Source: Rs1 sp000416275
GTDB taxonomy: Bacteria > Pseudomonadota > Gammaproteobacteria > Pseudomonadales > Balneatricaceae
Length of the DNA: 64,000 bases
Reading direction: 5' to 3'
NCBI GenBank assembly: GCA_965243635.1
Contig: OZ251574.1
Coordinates: 2,294,001-2,358,000, forward strand
The translations under genes and the position numbers were made by a program. This document shows positions 9,045 through 19,000 of this stretch, piece after piece; within the stretch, counting starts at the first letter, position 1, and each line of letters opens with the position of its first letter. Under the pieces are notes generated by a model that saw only the letters and a program-made list of their open reading frames with translations, made no database searches and was not told where the DNA came from.

Positions 9045-10403
9045 TATGTGGACTCCCCCTTGTCAACAGTAAAAATGTATTTCGAAGAATTTAATGCTTA
9101 CTTATGTACGAGCTCTAATTGAGTAGCGAACCCAGGCTCTTTGATATTTACGCGAACGGACGATCAATTCTGAATGTCGAGTTCTAAATTTGTCGTGCTT
9201 TAGACTCTTAGTGACTTACTGATTTTATCCGCTGATTTTTATCTTCGATTTAGCATTTTTATTGTTTAACCCTTTGTTGCGTTACTCTATTAACCAGCAA
9301 TAAGTTCCGCTTTGTATTCCGTATCTTTCGTTAGCATGGCGAACGCTGTTCGTATCGTTTTATTTGCCAGTGCAACAGCAGCGCAGCGTTGGCCTCTTCT
9401 TTTTACTAACTCTTGGACCCATGCTTCTTTTTTAGTAACAGCAGGCCTCTTTACCATTTGCCGTACCGCCGACATCGCTCCTAGAATCAACTGACTTCGC
9501 AGTTTACTATTCTTAGATGATTTTCCGATCGAACCGAGTTTAACCTTTCCTCCTGATGAATGCTGGATAGGCGTGACACCTATGCATGCAGAGGCATCTT
9601 TACCTTTTTTGAAAACGCCCAAATCACAACACCCTAAAGCAACATACAGATTGATCGCATTGATAACCCCTACACCTTCGAGTTTGAGTAGCCTTTTACA
9701 TTCTGCATGTTGCTCAATCGAGTTAAGCAAACAGCGGTTGTAAGCATCGAGAGACTGTTTAATCACCAAACATTGTTGCCAAGCGACATTAAGGGCTTCT
9801 CTGAACTCATGAGTAAGGTTGTTTTCAGCATCTTCTAATGTACTTTTTATTAAAGCTCCTAGGCCACGAGTTTTGTAAGAAGCTTTAATATTAAACTCTG
9901 CCAATAACGCTGAGATTTGGTTCAGTAAAGCGGTGTGTTGTTTATCAGCAAGATCTCTGAAACGGTTAATGGACTGCAGTTGTTGCTGTTCCATTGACTT
10001 TCCAGAGATGTATTTAACATCCGGTAAGAAAGTGGTTTGGACAATAGCCAATGCATCATTCGCATCCGTTTTTTGATTTTGTCTGACGAGAGAGACAAGC
10101 TTAGCACTTACAAGGCGTGCATCATGGCCCGCCTTGCGAGCTGCTTGCAGCCAATAGTTAGACATACCGCAAGCTTCAAAAACAATAAAAGTGGGTTTAA
10201 AGCACACTAGCCAGAGAGAGAACTCAGCCGTTGTCATTTCTGTATTAGATATGACCTTATGGTTGCTGTAGAGATACAAACTTGAATTACATCTTTTGCT
10301 AAATCAACGCCAACTCTAGTATTATGCATTTTCGGACTCCCAATATTTTTGTGTCGTAACTTGAATATTACTCCACATGTTCGGTGTGGGGGAGTCCCAT
10401 TAT
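9045..10403 (-). mobile_element. IS110-family insertion sequence
   Basis: The limits are set by the interrupted repeat. The ends carry a subterminal inverted match, GGACTCCCCC near 9050 and GGGGGAGTCC near 10388-10397. IS110 elements normally lack long terminal repeats and make little or no target duplication, which fits. A transposase frame runs on the minus strand. Confidence 0.8.
9290..10329 (-). pseudogene. IS110-family transposase with an N-terminal frameshift
   Basis: The natural start is ATG 10329, giving MHNTRVGVDLAKDVIQVC with the first acidic residue of the DEDD site. The frame is then lost at about 10271-10274, where an extra TC pair seems to be present, and resumes as YSNHKVISN and onward. 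The rest is intact: QKTDANDALAI, and the C-terminal transposase_20 region LEGVGVINAINLY...DASACIGVTPIQHSSGGK...GSIGKSSKNSKLRSQL. As it stands, the remaining 329-residue frame (TTG 10279) lacks the first catalytic aspartate and should be inactive. Confidence 0.8.
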
Positions 10404-10722
10404 CTGATTCAGGTTAATGCCTTGACGAACTGGCGCAGAGGTGTGCGTTTTATCTTGAGATCAAGACCTTGCATTTTGGCAGTTTTTTCGAGTAATTCTC
10501 TAACAGCCTAGCGACCATGCCGTTAACCGGCTCGAAGTTGCTGCTTATTAACTCATCAACGCTGGGGTAATTGAGGTTTAAGAGGCGCTAGATCAAATTG
10601 GCCTAGGGCGTATCTTACGGGGCCAGATTGAGAGTGGATAATGTCAGTCTGAATACGGCCACAGATATCATTTTGATAAATTCCCACCTGCTTATTCTAA
10701 ACACGATACAAAGAGTCTCACA

Positions 10723-11709
10723 TTAGCTTTCCTTTCTTTTATGCTCTTCTACAAACTTTCCCTGTGTATCGGGTATTTCTCTGCCGGGAAAATCTATTTC
10801 CCAAGTGAAGTAGGGATTCTTAGGTAATTTATCTTCTTTAAACTTAGGGTATGCGTCTAGGCTCTTGAGTTTTCTATCTAATGCGAAAGCCTGCTTATCG
10901 ATTTTCGGTGAGAACTTGTAGGCGCGAAAACGCATTATCGCTTCAAGTACTGGTAGGCGACCTATTTTTGGCTTGGGGATACATTTATTGCGAGAACCGC
11001 TTGGGGCTTCACCCTCAAAGCTAGCACCGCGCATATATTCATCGAGCCAGTGCCAATAGAGCAGCGAGGGATCACCCCCTATTTCCAGGTCATTAATTTT
11101 ATGACTGTTAACTGCAGAGAGCATCACCCAACGCTCTCTAAGGAAGCCTTTTTTATCCAGCGTATGCATGCGAATTTGAATGCCGCGAAAGCAACAAGAC
11201 CAAGGGACGAAAACATTTTTACCACGCCAGATTTTCACCGCTGCTCTATTCCAGTCGGTGACCCAAATCTTACCCATGTACTTGGTGTAGACTAAGCCAT
11301 TTTTTTGATTAAAACGTACTGGTCGGGGGTAGGGTGAGAACAGAAAGTGTAAGCTTAGGGAGAAAAACATTGTTGCTAGGAATATGCCGTCAATTATAAA
11401 ATATGTGGCATTCTCTAAAAATGAATTTATTTGCCAGATAATATATTCAACTCTTGTTTGACTTGAGAAGGGCTCTGCTGTCAACAAATGACTAAATATT
11501 TCCAATTGTTTAGCTATATCAAAACTGAACCAAGCCAGGAACAGATATATACATAAGAACATAATCGGACCAATACGTTTAGCATCCACGTAATTATCCC
11601 CTCTACCAATTAGCCAGTAATCAATATTATATTGATATGATTTTGGTACTGATTTTGCCCGATAAATTTTCTCAGCTAACCTCGTATCTACGTGTATATT
11701 CTCACTCAT
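10723..11709 (-). CDS. Putative T6SS immunity protein, copy A (DUF6708-like membrane protein)
   Basis: 328 aa from ATG 11709. The N-terminus is preceded by a repeated ATGAGTG string, so the exact start is ambiguous by one or two repeats. Two hydrophobic segments lie around residues 45-72 and 105-128, separated by a short loop. The soluble part contains PYPRPVRFNQKNGLVYTKY and IWVTDWNRAAVKIWRGK, which resembles the DUF6708 family found beside T6SS effectors; that assignment is from memory. It is nearly identical to the protein at 15022-16011 except in the loop between the membrane segments. It follows the effector at 11762 after about 50 bp. Immunity to a membrane-active VasX-like toxin is inferred from position and topology. 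Confidence 0.75.
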   Translation of the reverse strand: MSENIHVDTRLAEKIYRAKSVPKSYQYNIDYWLIGRGDNYVDAKRIGPIMFLCIYLFLAWFSFDIAKQLEIFSHLLTAEPFSSQTRVEYIIWQINSFLENATYFIIDGIFLATMFFSLSLHFLFSPYPRPVRFNQKNGLVYTKYMGKIWVTDWNRAAVKIWRGKNVFVPWSCCFRGIQIRMHTLDKKGFLRERWVMLSAVNSHKINDLEIGGDPSLLYWHWLDEYMRGASFEGEAPSGSRNKCIPKPKIGRLPVLEAIMRFRAYKFSPKIDKQAFALDRKLKSLDAYPKFKEDKLPKNPYFTWEIDFPGREIPDTQGKFVEEHKRKES

Positions 11710-11761
11710 CACTCATCACTCATCTCTTCTTGTTAAATTAGCCGTGTTACTCAATAGTAAT

Positions 11762-14700
11762 TCAATCAAAAAAACCAAATCCTACCTCGCCAATAATTTC
11801 AATACCTCCCTCTTTTCCTAGAGGATAATAGCTGTACTGTACTTTATATGAATCGGCTAATATCCGAGTTCCAGGCTTTAATAGTAGGTCTTCAGGGCGA
11901 TTAGAAGTACTCCATAATTCAGGATCATCGCTCAGCAGAGTATACTGATAAGTAAAATCAACCATACGGTCATTGTACATAGAGCCCAGAATTAATTCGC
12001 GACCCAAAAGTTTAACTTCTAACTCTGATTTACCTACGGTAAAACCGGGTAAAATTATATTTAATGACGCCCTTGTTTTCTTAAATTGAGGCGTATATAT
12101 TTGATAATAATAATCCATCATTTCTTGATGCATATATTGTTTTATATCGAAAACTGTTGCTTTTGGCGTTACGCTACGCCCATGTAAGGCTTCTGATTTT
12201 TCACCCAGAGAAGCAAGTTTCGCTATTTCTAATTGAGCTGGAAAATTTTCAATTATATTTCCAGGATTTCCTTCAAAACGAATAAGAGATCTACTAACAT
12301 TCCCCCAATACAAATAATTTGCAGGAATCCCGCGCCAGTTTTCATTCCAGCCCCAAAAACCGTTCGTTACCCACGTCTCCAGTTGGCCATCCTCTGCAAA
12401 TATTTTACCTATCACCCCGATTGTCGCCAATACAATGCCGACCGCCGCTATAATGGGCGCTCCTGCAATGACTACACCCACCGTCGCCAAGCCTGACAGA
12501 ATTCCCGATAACATCAGTAATGATCCCCCTGCGATACTCACCCCTGCAAAAAACGCTGCATTGGTATCATTGCGCTCGCTGTAAGACAACAGCTGGTAGT
12601 AATTGGTCACTGCATCAAAAGCGCCGATAATAGGGGTGGTTTTTAACACGCCCTTTAATGCGCCTAGTGCTTTACCCGCAACGCCGGCGGTACCTGATGT
12701 GACATTAAGTCCTAAGTTGATCGGAATTTTTGCCTTGGATAATAGGGCCACTGTTAATTTGGCGGCGGCGGCATCCACGTTTTTATTGAGAGCAAAAGCA
12801 CCGACTTCAGCCATTACCACGGTGTAGTATATTTCTGATAATCCCATGATATTGGCGGCACTGGCGGTGTTTGCCGATTGCAGTCTTTTTAACTCGGGAG
12901 CGGTTACGAACATCCCATACAAAACACTGATAAACGCGACCCCACTGACGCCCTGCAGCGTCACTTTGGGTAAGCTAATATCCGCTGTATCAAAGCTCAA
13001 TACATCGATTTTTTGTTTCAATACACTGCCGTAAAATTTAACCAGTAGGCTATCCGTCCATGCGCTGATAGCAGCATCTTTTCGATTGAGATCTTTGACA
13101 AATGCATGCAGCGTTTTGCGCTTTATTTGTATCTGTTGATTATGTAATTTTGCAATGTCATTAACCACCGATTTAATAGCACCGCGAGATCCGCCTGAAC
13201 TGGTTAACGCCAATCTCTTGATGTCGTCGGCAAAGGCTTGGGAGGTTTTTGGCGAACTGACTAACGTTTTTAAAAACTTATTAGAGACCTCTAAAACATG
13301 TGCTCGAGCGGGCATTATTTCACTAAAGCTGCTCGCCAGCATCCCCCCTAGTACTGTATTCATGTCAACGATGAAACTTGCCACGGCCTTGGTCATTGCT
13401 GAGATGGGGTAACGCAGCTCAGCATCTTTTTTTATACTGGGGTAGAGGATTTTATCGATTTGCACCTTGCCCGATTTTGACGCTTCTAAGCCCGCTGCCA
13501 TTGACTGTAAACAGCCAAATATATGGATAATTGCCCGGACTTTGTCGAAGCTTTCCGAGGTCGCTACCTCCTCTGTTAAAAGATCAAAGTAATTAGCCAC
13601 GCTGCCACTACCGGTTTGATCGTTCCACAGGCCAACCCGCTGTGCTGCACTATTAATCGATTGTTCTATTAGCTTGCCGTTGATACTAATCTCATTGCGC
13701 AGGTCGGAAAATTTTGGATTGAGGGCTTTTACAGCGGCTTTTTGATCATCACTTGTTTTATGCTTTTGGGTAAATTCATAAGCTTTCGATAGCTGCCTTA
13801 GCTCATCTTCACTCATTCGCGATTTGACAGCGCTAAGCCTACTTGCGTCTGACATAGCAAAGTCACGTTGATGGATTGGCGTTGACTGTAACTCCATCTG
13901 CTCGCGACTTACTTTCTCTTCAAAATCGATAAGGGTTTGACGTGCGCTGTGTAATTGATTGCTAAATAAGCTATCGACATGAGGCAGTGCCGATCCCAGC
14001 TGTGTTTCAATCGCTTGGTAGGTCAAATAAGCGTATTGGTTATCCATGATTTCATGGGCATGGCTGATTGATACCGCGCCATGAAATGCCGCCAAATCTT
14101 GGCTGATGCCGATAGGGTCGTGCAATGCGATGACCTTGCCCACTTCGATTTTATTTTTGGTTGTGTTATGCACTTGCGCTATTTTGGCTGCAGAATAAGG
14201 GATGCTCGGTGTGACGCTGAGCAGTAGTTTATCTAAAAATGAGTCATCTTCAGCCGCTGATTTTTTGGCCGCTTTATTGGCGGGATTAAGCTCTTGTACG
14301 AAACTGGCAAGGGTGGTGTTAAATTGCTCTGAGCTGCCATTTTTTAGATTATCATCGGTCGGTTTTTTCCCTGCAAACTGCTGTAGCGGCCAAGCACAAG
14401 ATTCGTTAATAGCTAGCGTGGTGCCGGATTTCTGCATGTGTTTGGCACGTTTTTTCGGATCGCTCATCACTGTATCAAGCATATGGATTGACCATTCATA
14501 AGCGCTAAAGGCGATATAAATAGTGCTGCAAGTTGGTGGGATAAATGCGTATGTACGTTTTACCAAACTATTATTGCTGTTTTTAAAACGCTGATAAACT
14601 AGGTGATTGTCATCATTTTCTTCGATTTTTTGCTTAACGAATAAACCGCCAAGTTCGCTGATATTACCCTCTGCATCAGGGTTGGGACTGTGGTAATAAA

Positions 14701-14986
14701 AGATGTGCCACTTAGCTTGATAGCTCGGTAGATCATCGCCACCTTCATCCGCCTGTTTTTTTGCTCCATTTTCTATATAGATATAGACATAACCACTGCG
14801 TAACAGCCTAGCGACCATGCCATTAACCGGCTCGAAGTTGCTGCTTATTAATTCATCAACACTGGGGTAATTGAGTTTTAAGGGCGCTAGATCAAATTGG
14901 CCTAGGGCGTATCTTACGGGGCCAGATTGAGAGTGGATAATGTCAGTCTGAATACGGCCACAGATATCATTTTGATAAATTCCCAC
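11762..14986 (-). CDS. VasX-like T6SS effector, copy A
   Basis: 1074 aa. From about residue 23 it matches its neighbour at 16064 almost residue for residue, up to the membrane region around residue 900. The last ~170 residues diverge in patches. The N-terminus is different: it starts with GTG 14986 and lacks the CxxC...LPVRYA head of VasX/BTH_I2691-type effectors, keeping only PVRYALGQFDLAPL. The ribosome site is poor and a TAG lies three codons upstream in frame, so expression may be weak. Hydrophobic segments near residues 690-715 and 850-900 fit a colicin-like pore-forming protein. It lies downstream of immunity copy B and upstream of immunity copy A. Confidence 0.82.
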   Translation of the reverse strand: MGIYQNDICGRIQTDIIHSQSGPVRYALGQFDLAPLKLNYPSVDELISSNFEPVNGMVARLLRSGYVYIYIENGAKKQADEGGDDLPSYQAKWHIFYYHSPNPDAEGNISELGGLFVKQKIEENDDNHLVYQRFKNSNNSLVKRTYAFIPPTCSTIYIAFSAYEWSIHMLDTVMSDPKKRAKHMQKSGTTLAINESCAWPLQQFAGKKPTDDNLKNGSSEQFNTTLASFVQELNPANKAAKKSAAEDDSFLDKLLLSVTPSIPYSAAKIAQVHNTTKNKIEVGKVIALHDPIGISQDLAAFHGAVSISHAHEIMDNQYAYLTYQAIETQLGSALPHVDSLFSNQLHSARQTLIDFEEKVSREQMELQSTPIHQRDFAMSDASRLSAVKSRMSEDELRQLSKAYEFTQKHKTSDDQKAAVKALNPKFSDLRNEISINGKLIEQSINSAAQRVGLWNDQTGSGSVANYFDLLTEEVATSESFDKVRAIIHIFGCLQSMAAGLEASKSGKVQIDKILYPSIKKDAELRYPISAMTKAVASFIVDMNTVLGGMLASSFSEIMPARAHVLEVSNKFLKTLVSSPKTSQAFADDIKRLALTSSGGSRGAIKSVVNDIAKLHNQQIQIKRKTLHAFVKDLNRKDAAISAWTDSLLVKFYGSVLKQKIDVLSFDTADISLPKVTLQGVSGVAFISVLYGMFVTAPELKRLQSANTASAANIMGLSEIYYTVVMAEVGAFALNKNVDAAAAKLTVALLSKAKIPINLGLNVTSGTAGVAGKALGALKGVLKTTPIIGAFDAVTNYYQLLSYSERNDTNAAFFAGVSIAGGSLLMLSGILSGLATVGVVIAGAPIIAAVGIVLATIGVIGKIFAEDGQLETWVTNGFWGWNENWRGIPANYLYWGNVSRSLIRFEGNPGNIIENFPAQLEIAKLASLGEKSEALHGRSVTPKATVFDIKQYMHQEMMDYYYQIYTPQFKKTRASLNIILPGFTVGKSELEVKLLGRELILGSMYNDRMVDFTYQYTLLSDDPELWSTSNRPEDLLLKPGTRILADSYKVQYSYYPLGKEGGIEIIGEVGFGFFD

Positions 14987-15021
14987 CTGCTTATTCTAAA
15001 CACGATACAAAGAGTCTCACA

Positions 15022-16011
15022 TTAGTTTTCCTTTCTTTTATGCTCTTCTACAAACTTTCCCTGTGCATCGGGTATTTCTCTGCCGGGAAAATCTATTTCC
15101 CAAGTGAAGTAGGGATTCTTAGGTAATTTATCTTCTTTAAACTTAGGGTATGCGTCTAGGCTCTTGAGTTTTCTATCTAATGCAAAAGCCTGCTTATCGA
15201 TTTTCGGTGAGAATTTGTAGGCGCGAAAACGCATTATCGCTTCAAGTACTGGTAGGCGACCTATTTTGGGCTTGGGGATACATTTATTGCGAGAACCGCT
15301 TGGGGCTTCACCCTCAAAGCTAGCACCGCGCATATATTCATCGAGCCAGTGCCAATAGAGCAGCGAGGGATCACCCCCTATTTCCAGGTCGTTAATTTTA
15401 TGACTGTTAACTGCAGAGAGCATCACCCAACGCTCTCTAAGGAAGCCTTTTTTATCCAGCGTATGCATGCGAATTTGAATGCCGCGAAAGCAACGAGACC
15501 AAGGGACAAAAACATTTTTACCACGCCAGATTTTTATTGCTGCTCTGTTCCAGTCGGTGACCCAAATCTTACCCATGTACTTGGTGTAGACTAAGCCGTT
15601 TTTTTGATTAAAACGTACTGGTCGGGGGTAGGGTGAGAACAGGAAGTGTAAGCTTAGGAAGAAAAACATTGTTGCTAGGAATATGCCGTCTATTAATTTA
15701 AAGTAATAGCCATCTTTTAAATATGACTCTGCTCGCCAGATAATATATTCAACTCTTGTTTGGCTTGAGAATGTACCGTCTGTTAATAAATTACTAAAAA
15801 TCTCCAACTGTTTAGCTATATCAAAACTGAACCAAGCCAGGAACAGATATATAGATATGAACATAATCGGCCCAATACGTTTAGCATCCACGTAATTATC
15901 CCCTCTACCAATTAGCCAGTAATCAATATTATATTGATATGATTTTGGTACTGATTTTGCCCGATAAATTTTCTCAGCTAACCTTGTATCTACGTGTATA
16001 TTCTCACTCAT
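15022..16011 (-). CDS. Putative T6SS immunity protein, copy B (DUF6708-like membrane protein)
   Basis: 329 aa from ATG 16011, same architecture as copy A: a cytoplasmic N-terminal tail, two membrane segments and a C-terminal soluble domain. Differences from copy A cluster in the loop between the two membrane segments (about residues 73-108), while the remaining ~200 residues are almost unchanged. It is placed between effector B (16064-19327, upstream in transcription) and effector A. The usual effector-immunity order would make it the partner of effector B. No signal peptide; an inner-membrane location is expected. Confidence 0.75.
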   Translation of the reverse strand: MSENIHVDTRLAEKIYRAKSVPKSYQYNIDYWLIGRGDNYVDAKRIGPIMFISIYLFLAWFSFDIAKQLEIFSNLLTDGTFSSQTRVEYIIWRAESYLKDGYYFKLIDGIFLATMFFFLSLHFLFSPYPRPVRFNQKNGLVYTKYMGKIWVTDWNRAAIKIWRGKNVFVPWSRCFRGIQIRMHTLDKKGFLRERWVMLSAVNSHKINDLEIGGDPSLLYWHWLDEYMRGASFEGEAPSGSRNKCIPKPKIGRLPVLEAIMRFRAYKFSPKIDKQAFALDRKLKSLDAYPKFKEDKLPKNPYFTWEIDFPGREIPDAQGKFVEEHKRKEN

Positions 16012-16063
16012 CACTCATCACTCATCTCTTCTTGTTAAATTAGCCGTGTTACTCAATAGTAAT

Positions 16064-19000
16064 TCAATCAAAAAAACCAAATCCTACCTCGCCAATAATT
16101 TCAATATATCCCTCTTTTCCTAGAGGATAATAGCTGTACTGTACTTTATATGAATCGGCTAATACCCGAGTTCCAGGCTTTAATAAGATGACTTCAGGGC
16201 GATTTGATATGCTCCATAATTCGGAATCATCGCTCAGCAGAGCATACGGATAAGTAATTATGTTCATACGATGATTGTTCATAGCGCCCATAGCCCCGCC
16301 AAAATCTCTTAGCTCTTTAACCAAAAGCTTAACTTCTATCTCTGATTTACCTACGGTAAAACCGGGTAAAAGTATATTTAATGACGGCCCTGTTTTCTTA
16401 AATTGAGGCGTATATATTTGATAATAATAATCCATCATTTCTTGATACATATACTGCTTCACATTGGACATTGTTGCTTTTGGTATTATACTACGTCCAT
16501 GTAAGGCTTCTGATTTCTCATCCATATATACAAGTTTTGCAATTTCTAACTGTGCTGGAAATTTTTTAAACTCAGATCCTGAGTTACCTTGAAATATAAT
16601 ATCTAGCCTTTCAACATTTCCCCAATACAAATACCTCGCCGGAATTTTTTTCCAGTTCACCTTCCAGCCCCAAAAACCGTTTGTTACCCACGTCTCCAGT
16701 TGGCCATCCTCTGCAAATACTTTACCTATCACCCCGATTGTCGCCAATACAATGCCGACCGCCGCTAAAACGGGCGCACCTGCAATAACTACACCCACCG
16801 TCGCCAAGCCTGACAGAATTCCCGATAACATCAGTAATGATCCCCCTGCGATACTCACCCCTGCAAAAAATGCTGCATTGGTATCATTGCGCTCGCTGTA
16901 AGACAACAGCTGGTAGTAATTGGTCACTGCATCAAAAGCACCGATAATAGGGGTGGTTTTTAACACGCCCTTTAATGCGCCTAGTGCTTTACCCGCAACG
17001 CCGGCGGTACCTGATGTGACATTAAGTCCTAAGTTTATCGGAATTTTTGCCTTGGATAATAGGGCCACTGTTAATTTGGCGGCGGCGGCATCCACGTTTT
17101 TATTGAGAGCAAAAGCACCGACTTCAGCCATTACCACGGTGTAGTATATTTCTGATAATCCCATGATATTGGCGGCACTGGCGGTGTTTGCCGATTGCAG
17201 TCTTTTTAACTCGGGAGCGGTTACGAACATCCCATACAAAACACTGATAAACGCGACCCCACTGACGCCCTGCAGCGTCACTTTGGGTAAGCTAATATCC
17301 GCTGTATCAAAGCTCAATACATCGATTTTTTGTTTCAATACACTGCCGTAAAATTTAACCAGTAGGCTATCCGTCCATGCGCTGATAGCAGCATCTTTTC
17401 GATTGAGATCTTTGACAAATGCATGCAGCGTTTTGCGCTTTATTTGTATCTGTTGATTATGTAATTTTGCAATGTCATTAACCACCGATTTAATAGCACC
17501 GCGAGATCCGCCTGAACTGGTTAACGCCAATCTCTTGATGTCGTCGGCAAAGGCTTGGGAGGTTTTTGGCGAACTGGCTAACGTTTTTAAAAACTTATTA
17601 GAGACCTCTAAAACATGTGCTCGAGCGGGCATTATTTCACTAAAGCTGCTCGCCAGCATCCCCCCTAGTACTGTATTCATGTCAACGATGAAGCTTGCCA
17701 CGGCCTTGGTCATTGCTGAGATGGGGTAACGCAGCTCAGCATCTTTTTTCATACTGGGGTAGAGGATTTTATCGATTTGCACCTTGCCCGATTTTGACGC
17801 TTCTAAGCCCGCTGCCATTGACTGTAAACAGCCTAATATATGGATAATTGCCCGGACTTTGTCGAAGCTTTCCGAGGTCGCTACCTCCTCTGTTAAAAGA
17901 TCAAAGTAATTAGCCACGCTGCCACTGCCGGTTTGATCGTTCCACAGGCCAACCCGCTGTGCTGCACTATTAATCGATTGCTCTATTAGCTTGCCGTTGA
18001 TACTAATCTCATTGCGCAGATCGGAAAATTTTGGATTGAGGGCTTTTACAGCGGCTTTTTGATCATCACTTGTTTTATGCTTTTGGGTAAATTCATAAGC
18101 TTTCGATAGCTGCCTTAGCTCATCTTCACTCATTCGCGATTTGACAGCGCTAAGCCTACTTGCGTCTGACATAGCAAAGTCACGTTGATGGATTGGCGTT
18201 GACTGTAACTCCATCTGCTCGCGACTTACTTTCTCTTCAAAATCGATAAGGGTTTGACGTGCGCTGTGTAATTGATTACTAAATAAGCTATCGACATGAG
18301 GCAGTGCCGATCCCAGCTGTGTTTCAATCGCTTGGTAGGTCAAATAAGCGTATTGGTTATCCATGATTTCATGGGCATGGCTGATTGATACCGCGCCATG
18401 AAATGCCGCCAAATCTTGGCTGATGCCGATAGGGTCGTGCAATGCGATGACCTTGCCCACTTCGATTTTATTTTTGGTTGTGTTATGCACTTGCGCTATT
18501 TTGGCTGCAGAATAAGGGATGCTCGGTGTGACGCTGAGCAGTAGTTTATCTAAAAATGAGTCATCTTCAGCCGCTGATTTTTTGGCCGCTTTATTGGCGG
18601 GATTAAGCTCTTGTACGAAACTGGCAAGGGTGGTGTTAAATTGCTCTGAGCTGCCATTTTTTAGATTATCATCGGTCGGTTTTTTCCCTGCAAACTGCTG
18701 TAGCGGCCAAGCACAAGATTCGTTAATAGCTAGCGTGGTGCCGGATTTCTGCATGTGTTTGGCACGTTTTTTCGGATCGCTCATCACTGTATCAAGCATA
18801 TGGATTGACCATTCATAAGCGCTAAAGGCGATATAAATAGTGCTGCAAGTTGGTGGGATAAATGCGTATGTACGTTTTACCAAACTATTATTGCTGTTTT
18901 TAAAACGCTGATAAACTAGGTGATTGTCATCATTTTCTTCGATTTTTTGCTTAACGAATAAACCGCCAAGTTCGCTGATATTACCCTCTGCATCAGGGTT

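Larger units (their letters stand above)
8893..10413. repeat. 160-bp element split by an IS110-type insertion
   Basis: 8893-9044 carries the left terminal repeat and nearly the whole element, up to GCAGTGAAGTCACT. The missing end CTGATTCAGG is found at 10404-10413, directly after the IS. Joining the two gives a complete element. Confidence 0.85.
8561..10690 (-). pseudogene. Fossil third VasX-like effector gene, interrupted
   Basis: Read on the minus strand, 10690-10500 is almost identical to the start of the effector gene at 14986, including the leader. It then jumps to a more diverged middle part (AKMQGLDLKIKRTPLRQFVKAL), matching the effector segment that contains IKRKTLHAFVKDLN. The frame is broken by a 160-bp repeat that itself carries an IS110-type element. 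It resumes at 8892 with AIQAWNDSSVIKYYGALL and FGGLAFISYLYGLYVTGPEL, matching the membrane-spanning region of the effectors. It ends at another repeat at 8560. The piece is a deletion chimera, partly recent and partly old. It follows the 329-aa immunity-like gene and marks the downstream end of the effector array. Confidence 0.85.
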
